64,000 nucleotides of DNA from Chryseobacterium scophthalmum (GCF_900143185.1 NZ_FSRQ01000002.1:372001-436000), one strand, 5' to 3'; shown: positions 16,993 through 26,585, numbered from the stretch's first letter. Numbers and translations: made by a program. The notes: generated from the sequence alone by a model not told the origin.

Positions 16993-18063
16993 TTATTTTA
17001 AAGTATTTACGTTATTTAAATCTTCAAATGCCTGAATTAATCTCTTAGAGAAAGTTTCTTCACCTTTTCTGATCCAAACTCTTGGGTCATAATATTTTTT
17101 GTTAGGCTTTTCTTCTCCTTCAGGGTTTCCGATTTGAGTTTTCAAATATTCTACATTGTTTACCATGTAATCTCTGATTCCTTCTGTGTAAGCGAACTGA
17201 AGATCGGTATCAATATTCATCTTAATTACCCCGTAATCAATAGCTTCTCTGATCTCTTCTAAAGAAGAACCTGAACCACCGTGGAATACAAAATTAATTG
17301 GCTTCTCTGCAGTTCCGAATTTCTCCTGAACAAATTTCTGAGAGTTATCTAAGATTTTTGGAGTAAGAACTACGTTCCCTGGTTTGTAAACTCCGTGTAC
17401 GTTTCCGAAAGCTGCTGCAATGGTAAAGTTATCAGAAACTGCTTTTAGTTTTTCGTAAGTGTAAGCGATGTCTTCAGGTTGTGTGTACAATAAAGAGTTA
17501 TCTACACTAGAATTGTCTACACCGTCTTCTTCACCTCCTGTAACCCCGATCTCAACTTCTAGAGTCATCTGCATTTTTGCCATTCTTTCGAAATATTGAG
17601 CGGAAATCTCAAGGTTTTCTTCTAAAGATTCTTCAGAAAGATCAAGCATGTGAGAAGAGTAAAGAGATTTTCCTGTCTGCTTGAAGAATTCTTCGTTTGC
17701 ATCCATCAAACCATCGATCCAAGGCAACAATTTTTTTGCAGCGTGATCTGTATGTAAAATTACTGTTGCTCCGTAAGCTTCAGCAAGGGTATGAATATGT
17801 CTAGCTCCTGCGATACCACCTAAAATAGCTGATTTCTGAGCGTCATTGCTAAGTCCTTTTCCAGCGTTAAAAGCTGCTCCACCGTTAGAAAACTGAATGA
17901 TAACAGGTGAATTTAATTTTGCTGCAGTTTCCATTACTGCGTTTACGTTGCTAGAACCGATTACGTTCACTGCAGGTAATGCAAATTTGTTTTCTTTAGC
18001 ATATTGAAAAATATCTGTAACTAACTGACCTGTGGCAACTCCTGCCGGGAAAATTCTGCTCAT
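16993..18063 (-). CDS. fbaA: Class II fructose-bisphosphate aldolase
   Basis: 356-aa zinc-dependent aldolase of glycolysis and gluconeogenesis, size as in E. coli FbaA (359 aa). Zinc-binding and catalytic motifs are visible: LHTDHAAKK (about residue 103), EIGVTGGEEDGVDN, FGNVHGVY (about 219) and FHGGSGSS (about 260). It lies alone upstream of accD with a perfect palindrome between them. Confidence 0.96.
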   Translation of the reverse strand: MSRIFPAGVATGQLVTDIFQYAKENKFALPAVNVIGSSNVNAVMETAAKLNSPVIIQFSNGGAAFNAGKGLSNDAQKSAILGGIAGARHIHTLAEAYGATVILHTDHAAKKLLPWIDGLMDANEEFFKQTGKSLYSSHMLDLSEESLEENLEISAQYFERMAKMQMTLEVEIGVTGGEEDGVDNSSVDNSLLYTQPEDIAYTYEKLKAVSDNFTIAAAFGNVHGVYKPGNVVLTPKILDNSQKFVQEKFGTAEKPINFVFHGGSGSSLEEIREAIDYGVIKMNIDTDLQFAYTEGIRDYMVNNVEYLKTQIGNPEGEEKPNKKYYDPRVWIRKGEETFSKRLIQAFEDLNNVNTLK

Positions 18064-18136
18064 GTTTTACTTTATTATAATAATATTAGGATATTTTTTG
18101 AAAATTCTTGTAAAGGTAATCAATTTTAAGAAATTA

Positions 18137-19003
18137 CTAATTTCTTTTATCGCGTCCCCAAAGTAGCTTCTGACGGATGGTTTCGTAGAAACTCAAATTG
18201 TTGGGCTGCACCAATAATAGCTGGAAGCTCGCCTTTTTGATTATAATTTCTTTATCGGTTTCGATATGAATTAATCTTGAATCTAATGAAAGAGAATATT
18301 GCGGAACTCTGCTTTCCACTTTAAATTTAATTTCTACTTTATCATTAACAACCAAAGGTCTTACATTTAAATTGTGTGGAGCAATCGGTGTAATAACAAA
18401 ATTTTCGTTGTTTGGAGAAATAATCGGTCCGCCGCAACTTAATGAATAAGCTGTAGAACCTGTCGGTGTAGAAACAATAACACCATCACCCCAAAATACA
18501 TTTAAAAATTCATCATTAATATAAGAATCTACCGTTACCATTGATGTCGTCTCTTTTCTGGAAACCGTTACATCATTTAAAGCATACGGAAAAAACTCGT
18601 CAGATTTTGGCGAAACAACTTCTATTACAGATCTTCGGCTGGTTTTTACATCACCTTTTAAAATAGAATCGAGTTCTTTAAAGGCTTCTTCTTTAGTGAA
18701 ACTTGCCAAAAACCCAAGTCTTCCGGTGTTGACCCCTACAACAGGAATTTCAAGATCTTCAATGAAAGTTAAAGAGTTTACAATGGTTCCATCGCCTCCG
18801 AAAGTGAAGAAAAGATCAACTTCTTTATCGATAAGATCCTGTTTGTTGCCAAAAGTTTCAAAAATTTTAGAAAACTGAAGCGCTTCAGCCATTTCGTCAA
18901 ACAAAACAGATTTTACACCTCTGCTTTCCAGTTCAGAAATAAATTTGCTTAAATATAAAAAAGTATCAAGATCTTTTTTCTGAGAATATATGGCTGCCTT
19001 CAT
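18137..19003 (-). CDS. nadK: NAD kinase
   Basis: 288-aa ATP-NAD kinase that makes NADP. The FGGDGTIVNS loop near residue 70, VNTGRLGFLA near 97 and TPTGSTAYSLSCGGP near 180 are the diagnostic motifs. It is preceded by the CBS-domain gene with one base between stop and start, so the two form an operon in which the CBS protein might sense an adenine nucleotide, which is inference. Confidence 0.95.
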   Translation of the reverse strand: MKAAIYSQKKDLDTFLYLSKFISELESRGVKSVLFDEMAEALQFSKIFETFGNKQDLIDKEVDLFFTFGGDGTIVNSLTFIEDLEIPVVGVNTGRLGFLASFTKEEAFKELDSILKGDVKTSRRSVIEVVSPKSDEFFPYALNDVTVSRKETTSMVTVDSYINDEFLNVFWGDGVIVSTPTGSTAYSLSCGGPIISPNNENFVITPIAPHNLNVRPLVVNDKVEIKFKVESRVPQYSLSLDSRLIHIETDKEIIIKKASFQLLLVQPNNLSFYETIRQKLLWGRDKRN

Positions 19004-19004
19004 A

Positions 19005-19655
19005 TTATATTTCGATAAATTTTTGTAAAAAACCTAAACGGTCTTTGAAAAGATCTGTTTTCTCATCAGAATAATATTTTTCTACAATTCTGTAATCATA
19101 ACGGTCAAATGTTGCATCAATTGAAGCTAGATTTTCGTTACTGATTTTGATGGTGATGTGAATCACTTCATCCGACATGAAACTGATAAATCCGCCGTAA
19201 AATTTAGAGTTGTTGCTCTCGACGATATTGGCAATTTCTGTCATTGAATATTTTCTTGCCGGAGTTTCTATCGTAAGAATAGCGCCGGTTTCCGAAAACA
19301 GAGGGTATTTTGAAAAGGTCTGAAAAACATCATCACAACAGATGTATCCCAGATATTTTTCGTTTTTGTTGATCACAGGAATCACATTGGCATTGAATGT
19401 ATAAAACAATCGGATGCTATCCATGATATTATTGTCTTCCAAAATCGCAAACCGCTCGATCTGATGTTCCAGATTTTTCAGAGTACCTTCCTCCTCATAA
19501 AGGAAGTCTTTGGCGATGGCTCCGTAAAAGTGGTGGGATTTTTTAATGAAAATATGCGTATATCCAAATGCTTCTAAAGTTTCTCTAGCTGATTCGATAG
19601 AGTCAGTCAGATGAAAACACGGAAAATCTTTTGAGATATAGTCCTTGATAAACAT
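19005..19655 (-). CDS. CBS domain-containing protein
   Basis: 216-aa cytosolic protein with two CBS motifs in the N-terminal 125 residues (HIFIKKSHHFYGAI, then NVIPVINKNEKYLGYICCDD) and a C-terminal ACT-like or regulatory segment (TEIANIVESNNSKFYGG...). CBS pairs bind adenosine ligands such as AMP or ATP. Gene order directly before nadK is seen often in Flavobacteriia as far as I recall, suggesting a link to nucleotide metabolism. Confidence 0.85.
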   Translation of the reverse strand: MFIKDYISKDFPCFHLTDSIESARETLEAFGYTHIFIKKSHHFYGAIAKDFLYEEEGTLKNLEHQIERFAILEDNNIMDSIRLFYTFNANVIPVINKNEKYLGYICCDDVFQTFSKYPLFSETGAILTIETPARKYSMTEIANIVESNNSKFYGGFISFMSDEVIHITIKISNENLASIDATFDRYDYRIVEKYYSDEKTDLFKDRLGFLQKFIEI

Positions 19656-19739
19656 TGTGCTAATTTATAAAATTTTAAACGAAACCTTTCTCTAAAAGTT
19701 AAGTTATTTTTCAAAAAAGTAAAAAAACGGATTCAAAAA

Positions 19740-19770
19740 TTTGTTCGTAAAGAAAAATAAAGTATCTTTG
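19740..19770 (+). promoter_or_regulatory. Consensus promoter for a candidate small RNA
   Basis: TTTG (19740-19743), a 19-bp spacer and TATCTTTG (19763-19770) give a perfect Bacteroidota promoter on the plus strand. No plus-strand ORF follows for 1.6 kb, but a terminator does (19807-19845). Confidence 0.65.
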
Positions 19771-19776
19771 TCGCCT

Positions 19777-19845
19777 TTCATTTTTACTTTTTATTAGATT
19801 TATTTCAAACTGCACTGTCTTTTGACAGACGCAGTTTTTTTATTT
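19777..19845 (+). ncRNA. Candidate small RNA, about 65-70 nt
   Basis: Predicted from a consensus promoter and an intrinsic terminator with no ORF between them. The first 30 nt are pyrimidine-rich and unstructured. The terminator has AAACTGC (19807-19813) pairing with GCAGTTT (19831-19837) and an inner CTGTC/GACAG stem around a TTTT loop, then seven T. The 3' end touches the stop codon of the convergent SpoU methyltransferase gene, so it could also affect that mRNA. I do not recognise an RNA family. Confidence 0.45.
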
Positions 19846-20370
19846 TAGGGCTTTTGCAAACTCCCACATCACGATTCCACCGCATACGCTTACGTTTAAA
19901 GAATGCTTTGTTCCGAGCTGTGGAATTTCAATAAAAGAATCGATATTCTGCAAAACTTCATCGCTGATTCCTTCTACTTCATTGCCTAAAATCACCGCAT
20001 ATTTTTTAGTGTTTTCGATTTTAAAATCAGTGATCATTGTACTGTTTGTCGTTTGCTCGATACCTACAACTTCAAAACCCTGGCTTTTTAAATCATTGAT
20101 AGTTGTGTTAATGTCGCTTTCATAACTCCAATCTACACTTTCTGTTGCGCCTAAAGCCGCTTTGTGAATTTCACGGTGTGGCGGTTGTGGTGTAATTCCA
20201 CACAGAATAATTTTCTGAACCAAAAAAGCATCTGCTGTTCTAAAAGTAGCACCCACATTGTGCATGCTTCTTATATTATCTAAAACGACTACCAACGGAA
20301 TTTTCTCAACCTTTTTAAAAGTTTCTACATCAATTCTGTTGAGTTCTTCCAGTTTTAATTTATTTACCAA
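19840..20370 (-). CDS. TrmH/SpoU family RNA methyltransferase
   Basis: 176-aa SPOUT methyltransferase that methylates tRNA or rRNA with S-adenosylmethionine. Motif 1 (VLDNIRSMHNVGATFRTADA), motif 2 (ILGNEVEGIS) and motif 3 (IPQLGTKHSLNVSVCGGI) are all present, with the conserved Asn, Arg, Glu and Ser residues. It lacks the N-terminal substrate-binding extension of TrmB/RlmB, so the target nucleotide cannot be given. Confidence 0.9.
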   Translation of the reverse strand: MVNKLKLEELNRIDVETFKKVEKIPLVVVLDNIRSMHNVGATFRTADAFLVQKIILCGITPQPPHREIHKAALGATESVDWSYESDINTTINDLKSQGFEVVGIEQTTNSTMITDFKIENTKKYAVILGNEVEGISDEVLQNIDSFIEIPQLGTKHSLNVSVCGGIVMWEFAKALK

Positions 20371-20441
20371 AATAATTTTTATTTCTTATTACAATTTACG
20401 AATTCTTCTTTATGAACGGATTTAAAAACGATTCATTATTT

Positions 20442-21323
20442 TTATTTTTTTGCACCCATGATCTGATGCACATTTTTTTCAATATTCTGAGCGATCGTTT
20501 CCATCGGAATATCATTCTCGTCATTATTGAAAGGATCTTCAATTTCCTCAGCAATTAATTCCAGACTCATCAATACATAATACACAAAAACCGTCAATGG
20601 AATCATGAAGTATCCAAGATTGATCACGTAAGCAATCGGTAAAGCCAAAACATATAAAATGATGAATTTTTTTATAAATGAAGAATATGAATAAGGAATC
20701 GGGGTGTTTTTAATTCTTTCACAACCTCCGCAAACATCAAGAAAACCTGAAATTTGAGTGTCTAAATACAGCATTTCTATATCAGAAATTTTTCCTTCCT
20801 TTTTTAATTGATACAATTTGTGGGTTAAAAGGATCACCAAATCTGTAGGTCCGTGATTTTTTAAAGATTTTTCAATTTCAGAATAATCTTCATCCAAAGC
20901 CAATCTTGTAGATTCCTGAGAAAGATGTTTCGCTAAAAAATGGGGATAGTATTTTAAGTAACGTGCAATTTGGTTTGCAGAATCTCTGTCTTCTGAAAGA
21001 ATCATATTGATTTTTACGGCGAAATTTCTTGTGTCATTCACCAGTTTCCCCCAAAGTTTTCTGCCTTCCCACCATCTGTCGTAAGCGGTATTGGTTCTGA
21101 AAACCAATAATAAAGACAAGACAAATCCCAATAAAGAATGGATAATCCCTACATTGCTGACTTTAGATTTTGAGGTCAAATGCAGATATTCAATTTCCAG
21201 ATACTGGATTCCGTAAGAATAAACAGCCATCAAAATCATTGTTGGAAAAAGGATTTTCATGGTGTCGCTTTTGTGTAAGCTGACCAATATTTTCAGGAAA
21301 TGTTTGGTATTGTAAACTCTCAT
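20442..21323 (-). CDS. Bestrophin family channel protein
   Basis: 293-aa membrane protein of the bestrophin/UPF0187 family, forming pentameric ion channels. The segment LLVFRTNTAYDRWWEGRKLWG near residue 80 is the conserved Bestrophin signature and PIPYSYSSFIKKFI near 205 is the second. Four hydrophobic segments are visible. A possible -7 box TATCTTTG (minus strand, 21341-21348) precedes it, in the short divergent region shared with the cupin-like gene. Confidence 0.9.
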   Translation of the reverse strand: MRVYNTKHFLKILVSLHKSDTMKILFPTMILMAVYSYGIQYLEIEYLHLTSKSKVSNVGIIHSLLGFVLSLLLVFRTNTAYDRWWEGRKLWGKLVNDTRNFAVKINMILSEDRDSANQIARYLKYYPHFLAKHLSQESTRLALDEDYSEIEKSLKNHGPTDLVILLTHKLYQLKKEGKISDIEMLYLDTQISGFLDVCGGCERIKNTPIPYSYSSFIKKFIILYVLALPIAYVINLGYFMIPLTVFVYYVLMSLELIAEEIEDPFNNDENDIPMETIAQNIEKNVHQIMGAKK

Positions 21324-21404
21324 GGATGATGTTTGTCTTGCAAAGATAAATTTTTATAAATTTCAAAAAAACACTATTTTTATTTCGCATTAAATTACAA
21401 ACCC

Positions 21405-22286
21405 ATGATTCTTGAAAACGTAGACGTTGTAAACGATATAACGAAAGAAGATTTTCAGCAAAATTATTTCAAAAAACAGAAACCATTGCTCATAAAAAAT
21501 TATGCGAGCCGCTGGGAAGCTTTCGACAAATGGAATTTTGATTTCATTAAAGAAAAAGCGGGTGAGCAAGAAGTTCCGTTGTACGATAACAAACCAGCCG
21601 ATTCTAAGAAAAGTTCTGATGCACCTGTCGCAAAGATGAAAATGAAAGATTATATCGATACGATAAGATCTAAACCTTCAGACCTTCGCATCTTCTTTTA
21701 TATTATTACCGACCGTCTTCCTGAGTTGCTTAAAAATTTTACATATCCTGATTTGGGAATTAAATTTTTCAAAAGGCTTCCTACATTATTTTTTGGCGGA
21801 AGTGATGCGCATGTTTTAATGCATTATGACGTTGACTTGGGAGATTTTATGCACTTTCATTTTGAAGGCAAGAAGAGAATTCTTTTGTTTGACCAGAAAC
21901 AGTCGAAGTTTTTATATAAAGTTCCACTTTCGGTTCACACGGTTTATGATATTGATTATGAGAATCCGGATTACGAGAAATTTCCTGCTTTGAAATACGC
22001 AAAAGGCATTGAGATTTTCATGGAACACGGCGATGCACTTTTCATTCCCGGAGCTTTCTGGCATTTCAACAGATATTTGGAACCTGGCTTTTCGATGTCG
22101 TTAAGAGCTTTACCTAACAAACCTAAAGTTTTTGCCAATATGATGTATCATGTTTTCATCATGAGATATACTGATAAACTAATGCGAAAACTTTTTAAAG
22201 CAAATTGGGTGAATTTTAAGCAAAAATGGGCGTATGAAAAGGCAACAGAAGCTTTGGAGAAACATCTGAAAAAGATGAAAATTTGA
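21405..22286 (+). CDS. Cupin-like (JmjC-type) protein
   Basis: 293-aa protein with the cupin_8/JmjC-like fold. HYDVDLGDFMHFHFEGKK near residue 140 provides the HxD iron ligands and GDALFIPGAFWHFNRYL near 205-220 provides the distal His, consistent with an Fe(II)/2-oxoglutarate oxygenase such as a protein hydroxylase. The KRILLFDQ strand is typical of the FIH-like group. Substrate unknown. Divergent from bestrophin. Confidence 0.85.
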   Translation: MILENVDVVNDITKEDFQQNYFKKQKPLLIKNYASRWEAFDKWNFDFIKEKAGEQEVPLYDNKPADSKKSSDAPVAKMKMKDYIDTIRSKPSDLRIFFYIITDRLPELLKNFTYPDLGIKFFKRLPTLFFGGSDAHVLMHYDVDLGDFMHFHFEGKKRILLFDQKQSKFLYKVPLSVHTVYDIDYENPDYEKFPALKYAKGIEIFMEHGDALFIPGAFWHFNRYLEPGFSMSLRALPNKPKVFANMMYHVFIMRYTDKLMRKLFKANWVNFKQKWAYEKATEALEKHLKKMKI

Positions 22287-22287
22287 G

Positions 22288-22449
22288 TTTCCCACAGATT
22301 TTGCAGATTTTCACAGATTATTAAGCCACGAATGCACGAATTTTTTTCACGTAAAATTGTTTAAAACATCATTTAAGGAAAATGATCATAAACTAATTCG
22401 TGCATTCGTGGCAATTTTTCCTCAATTATCCATGAAAATCTGTGGGAAA
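22288..22449. repeat. Long imperfect palindrome with CACGAATGCACGAAT and ATCTGTGGGAAA arms
   Basis: TTTCCCACAGATTTT at 22288 faces AAAATCTGTGGGAAA at 22435-22449, and inside it GCCACGAATGCACGAAT (22325-22341) faces ATTCGTGCATTCGTGGC (22396-22412). The unit looks like two nested intergenic repeats. A degenerate relative (ATGCAC/GTGCAT words) is seen near 11990-12032. Short ORFs read through it are not real genes. Confidence 0.7.
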
Positions 22450-22520
22450 AATGAAAAAGTATCATTTCCTCCTTCTTTTTTATTTCATACTTTTACCAAC
22501 CCAATTTTAAGAACATTTCA

Positions 22521-25109
22521 ATGGCAAAGGCGACGAAGAAAGAAACCCCGTTAATGACGCAGTACAATACCATCAAGGCGAGATATCCTGATGCACTTTT
22601 ACTTTTCAGAGTGGGAGATTTCTATGAAACTTTTGGACAGGATGCCGTTCGAACTTCTCAAATTTTAGGCATTGTTCTTACCAAAAGAGCCAACGGAGAA
22701 GGTCATATCGAATTGGCTGGTTTTCCGCACCATTCGGTAGATTCTTATTTGCCAAAATTGGTAAGAGCAGGAATTCGTGTTGCGATTTGCGACCAGTTGG
22801 AAGATCCAAAAACCGTCAAAGGAATTGTAAAACGTGGCGTAACAGAATTGGTTACACCAGGTGTGACGTTCAATGATCAGGTTTTAAGTTCAAAAAAGAA
22901 TAATTTCCTGCTTTCACTACATAAAGAAAAAGAAAAATATGGAATTGCTTTGGTTGATGTTTCCACCGGAGAATTTTTGGTGAGTGAAGGGAATTTAGAT
23001 AAGATTTTACACATCATCAATACGTTTGATCCGAGTGAAATTATTTATCAAAGAAGTGTACAGATCCCAGATCAGCTGAAAAATAGGAATGTTTTTAAAT
23101 TGGAAGATTGGGCATATCAATACAATTTTGCCTACGAAAAATTAACAAATCAGTTTAAAACCAATTCATTAAAAGGTTTTGGAGTAGAGGGGCTTCCTCT
23201 CGCAATTACTGCAGCAGGAGCTATTTTTGCTTATCTGGTTGAAGATACGCACCACAAATTATTGGCGCACATTACCAAGATTCAGATCATTCCGCAGGAA
23301 GATTATCTGATGATGGATCATTTTACGCTGAGAAATCTTGAAATCGTTTATCCGAGTAATCCGAAAGGAAAATCTCTTCTGGATATTATCGATAAAACTT
23401 CCACACCAATGGGCGGAAGATTATTGAGAAGAAGAATTATTCTTCCTTTAAAATCTGTCGAAGAAATTGGAAGACGACTTTCTCTGATTGATTTTTTAAA
23501 CGAAAATGATCAATTGAAATATGAAATTTCGCAATTATTGCGTGCGATTTCAGATCTGGATCGATTGATGGGAAAACTAGCGGCAGAAAAAATTTCACCT
23601 AAAGAATTGGGTTATCTGCGTCAAAGTTTGATTAATATTCAGAAAATTAAAGGATTACTTCATCCTCATGCTGATATTTTAGCTTGGCTGGAACCTTTAA
23701 ATTCATTAGATGAATTGATTGAATTGCTTGAGAATCATTTAAATGAAGAACTTCCGGTAAACCTTGCGAAAGGAAATGTAATTAAGCAGAATATTTCTGA
23801 AGAGCTCGATCATTTGAGAGGTCTTCAAAATAAAGGTCGTGGTTTTCTTGACGAAATGTGTCAACGTGAAGTGGAGCGCACCGGAATTACCAGTCTGAAA
23901 ATTGATTTTAATAATGTTTTCGGGTATTTTATTGAAGTAAGAAATACCCATAAAGATAAAGTTCCGAATGATTGGATCAGAAAACAAACGCTTGTAAATG
24001 CTGAAAGATACATCACTGAAGAACTGAAAGAATATGAAAGCCAGATCTTGGGTGCTGAAGAAAAAATCAGCGTTCTTGAAAATCAGCTGTACCGAAAAGT
24101 CTGTTCAGACACGATGATTTACATCGACAGAATTCAGGAAAATTCAAATATCATTGCACAGCTTGATGTTGCAGTAGGTTTCTCTGAATTAGCGGTTTCT
24201 GAAAGCTATACAAAACCTGTTTTGAACGATGGTTTTGGGATTGATTTAAAAGAAGCAAGGCATCCTATTATTGAAAATGCGCTTCCTTTAGGCGAAAAAT
24301 ATATTCCAAATGATATCTTTTTAGATAAAGATTCTCAACAAATTATTATGGTTACCGGACCCAATATGGCGGGTAAATCGGCAATCCTCCGTCAAACTGC
24401 AATTGTTTGTTTGATGGCGCAGATTGGAAGTTTTGTTCCGGCAAAGCATGCAGAAATAGGGCTTTTAGATAAAATTTTTACCAGAGTAGGGGCGAGCGAT
24501 AATATTTCGGCTGGCGAATCTACTTTTATGGTGGAAATGAATGAAGCTGCGAATATTCTGAATAATATTTCTGAAAGAAGCTTGATTTTATTAGACGAAA
24601 TTGGGCGTGGTACATCAACGTACGATGGAGTTTCAATTGCATGGGCGATCGCGGAATATCTTCATCAACATCCGACCCAGGCAAAGACTTTATTTGCAAC
24701 GCATTATCACGAGCTGAATGAAATGACCGTGAATTTTGAGCGTGTGAAAAACTTCCATGTTTCTATTCAGGAAAATAAAGGGAATATCATTTTCCTGAGA
24801 AAGTTAGTTCCTGGCGGAAGTGAGCATAGTTTTGGTATTCACGTGGCAAAACTGGCGGGAATGCCCGCAAAAGTAGTTAACAGAGCTAATGAAATTCTGA
24901 AAACTCTGGAAGCAAGTCGCTCTCAAAGCGGTTCTTCTGAAAGTATTAAAAAAGTAACTGATGAAAATATGCAGCTTTCGTTCTTTCAGTTAGATGATCC
25001 TGTTTTGGAAAATATCAGAGAAGAATTAACGAAGATTGACATCAATACTTTAACGCCGATTGAAGCTTTGATGAAGCTGAATTCTATTAAAAAGATGATT
25101 GGAAAGTAA
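22521..25109 (+). CDS. mutS: DNA mismatch repair protein MutS
   Basis: 862 aa, full length for MutS1. The N terminus has the mismatch-reading FYETFG motif near residue 34 within GDFYETFG, and the ATPase has Walker A GPNMAGKSAILRQ near 613, Walker B LLDEIGRG near 690 and the ATHYHEL motif near 725. It recognises mispairs and small loops and starts repair with MutL. The ATG at 22521 gives an ordinary N terminus before TPLMTQYNTIKA. Confidence 0.97.
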   Translation: MAKATKKETPLMTQYNTIKARYPDALLLFRVGDFYETFGQDAVRTSQILGIVLTKRANGEGHIELAGFPHHSVDSYLPKLVRAGIRVAICDQLEDPKTVKGIVKRGVTELVTPGVTFNDQVLSSKKNNFLLSLHKEKEKYGIALVDVSTGEFLVSEGNLDKILHIINTFDPSEIIYQRSVQIPDQLKNRNVFKLEDWAYQYNFAYEKLTNQFKTNSLKGFGVEGLPLAITAAGAIFAYLVEDTHHKLLAHITKIQIIPQEDYLMMDHFTLRNLEIVYPSNPKGKSLLDIIDKTSTPMGGRLLRRRIILPLKSVEEIGRRLSLIDFLNENDQLKYEISQLLRAISDLDRLMGKLAAEKISPKELGYLRQSLINIQKIKGLLHPHADILAWLEPLNSLDELIELLENHLNEELPVNLAKGNVIKQNISEELDHLRGLQNKGRGFLDEMCQREVERTGITSLKIDFNNVFGYFIEVRNTHKDKVPNDWIRKQTLVNAERYITEELKEYESQILGAEEKISVLENQLYRKVCSDTMIYIDRIQENSNIIAQLDVAVGFSELAVSESYTKPVLNDGFGIDLKEARHPIIENALPLGEKYIPNDIFLDKDSQQIIMVTGPNMAGKSAILRQTAIVCLMAQIGSFVPAKHAEIGLLDKIFTRVGASDNISAGESTFMVEMNEAANILNNISERSLILLDEIGRGTSTYDGVSIAWAIAEYLHQHPTQAKTLFATHYHELNEMTVNFERVKNFHVSIQENKGNIIFLRKLVPGGSEHSFGIHVAKLAGMPAKVVNRANEILKTLEASRSQSGSSESIKKVTDENMQLSFFQLDDPVLENIREELTKIDINTLTPIEALMKLNSIKKMIGK

Positions 25110-25550
25110 TTATTTTAAATTTATAGTAATAGGAATTTGAAGTTTACTTCTTACAAAATTTCCATTAAGTTTTGCAGGAATCCATTTGCCATTGATCTGT
25201 TTCATAGATTTTTTTACAACTGTATTAAAATTCATATCAGAACCGATAACTTCAATCTCTGCGATGCTCCCATCTCGTTCGACAATAAAATTAAGAATCG
25301 CTTTAAGAGTGTTTTCTCCATTCTTAGTTTTTACAGAGTCTAATAATACTGCATTTTCTAGCTTTTTAATAAAAGTTTCTGTGCCATTAGGAAAATAGGC
25401 TTCGTGATCAGGATAATCGGGACATACTGTAGTTACATGAATATTCTCTATTGTTTTCGGTATTGATGGCATTGCGGGAGGTACGGGAATATTTTGCCCG
25501 AAAACAAACCTGTTTAAGATTATTATGATAATTAAAGTAAGGTTTTTCAT
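25110..25550 (-). CDS. Secreted TonB C-terminal-like protein, paralogue 1
   Basis: 146 aa: signal peptide ending FVFGQ, then a linker and a TonB-C-like domain (about residues 80-145) ending with the shared pattern GKWIPAKLNGNFVR...PITINL. It lacks a membrane anchor and a Pro-rich spacer, so it cannot work like classic TonB and is probably a periplasmic binding domain. Related proteins lie at 25621, 26166, 28317, 30323 and 34438. It is convergent with mutS. Confidence 0.78.
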   Translation of the reverse strand: MKNLTLIIIIILNRFVFGQNIPVPPAMPSIPKTIENIHVTTVCPDYPDHEAYFPNGTETFIKKLENAVLLDSVKTKNGENTLKAILNFIVERDGSIAEIEVIGSDMNFNTVVKKSMKQINGKWIPAKLNGNFVRSKLQIPITINLK

Positions 25551-25620
25551 GATTAAATTTTTTCAAAAAAAGACGCCAAAGTACTGAAACTGATTTAATC
25601 TCTTTGAAAAGTATCCTAAT

Positions 25621-26082
25621 TTAATTATACTTTTTACTCGTCAAAGGAAAATAAAATAAGTAACGTACAGGTTCACCATTGATTTTTGCGGGTTTCCAGC
25701 GGGCAAAAATCTTTCTTACTCCCTGTTCTGCCGCTTCTGCGTGTTTTTTGTTTTTTGCAACAGCAGTAACGTTTCTTACGTATCCGTTTTTTTCAACGAT
25801 AAAATAGAGTCTTGTATCTACTTTTTCGTTTTGTTTAAGGTCTAAAGTTTCAATATTTTCGAAATATTTTCTTTTAAAAGCATTCATTCCACCAGGAAAT
25901 TCAGGAAGACTATCTGCTTTTGTAACGACTTGTTTTAGATCTAATTTGTTTTTAATAATATTGTAATCAGGCAAAGCTAAAACGTCGAAAATGGTATTCC
26001 GAACAGGATTTTTCGCATCAGTTTCCTGCGCAAAAACAAAAAAATTGAAAAAAATACCAAGTAAGAGAATAGCTTTTTTCAT
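25621..26082 (-). CDS. Secreted TonB C-terminal-like protein, paralogue 2
   Basis: 153 aa, signal peptide ending FVFAQ, and a C-terminal domain with EKNGYVRNVTAVAKN and ARWKPAKINGEPVRYLFYFPL. PEFPGGMNAFKRKYFENI in the middle is the motif found in many Bacteroidota TonB-domain proteins. It is one of three tandem paralogues on this strand. Confidence 0.78.
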   Translation of the reverse strand: MKKAILLLGIFFNFFVFAQETDAKNPVRNTIFDVLALPDYNIIKNKLDLKQVVTKADSLPEFPGGMNAFKRKYFENIETLDLKQNEKVDTRLYFIVEKNGYVRNVTAVAKNKKHAEAAEQGVRKIFARWKPAKINGEPVRYLFYFPLTSKKYN

Positions 26083-26165
26083 TCAATTTAATTTTTATAA
26101 TACTGATTCTGAAGTATAATCAGAGGTATTGTTTAATAAATTGAGAGAATCAAACTTAATACCAA

Positions 26166-26585
26166 TTATTCAAAGTTTATAGTAAGAGGTAATCTAAAAC
26201 GATATCTTACTTTGTAACCGTCAATTTCTGCAGGAATCCATTTGTCTTTAATTTTAGAAACCGCTCGAATAGCTTCGTTATTGAAACTTTCATTAGTTCC
26301 AGAAGCTTTAATGTCCGTAAGAGTGCCATCTCTTTCAATGACAAAAGTAAGTTCACATTTTTCTCTTCCTTTACTGATAACGTTTTTTTCTTTGAATTTT
26401 TTTGCAAACTTTTGTCTGAAAACAAGTGAGCCTTTGGGAAAGTAAGCTGGTTTTTCCACAGCATTATAAATATCGGTTTTATTTTTACGTAAATCCAATT
26501 CTTCTAAATCAGTTGTTCCTGCAACTTCCTGAGCTTGTATGAAATAGCCAAATAGTAATGCCGAAAATAAAATAAGTTTTTTCAT
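26166..26585 (-). CDS. Secreted TonB C-terminal-like protein, paralogue 3
   Basis: 139 aa with signal peptide (ends FIQAQ), a PAYFPKGSLVFRQKFAKKF segment and the domain ERDGTLTDIKASGTNESFN... closing with DKWIPAEIDGYKVRYRFRLPL. A -7-like box TATTTTTG on the minus strand (26599-26606) lies just upstream, without a clear -33 box. Function unknown; see paralogue 1. Confidence 0.78.
   Translation of the reverse strand: MKKLILFSALLFGYFIQAQEVAGTTDLEELDLRKNKTDIYNAVEKPAYFPKGSLVFRQKFAKKFKEKNVISKGREKCELTFVIERDGTLTDIKASGTNESFNNEAIRAVSKIKDKWIPAEIDGYKVRYRFRLPLTINFE

Noticed and set aside
22357..22554. 65-aa ORF before mutS
   Set aside because: It reads through the palindromic repeat and the mutS start; composition is that of a repeat.
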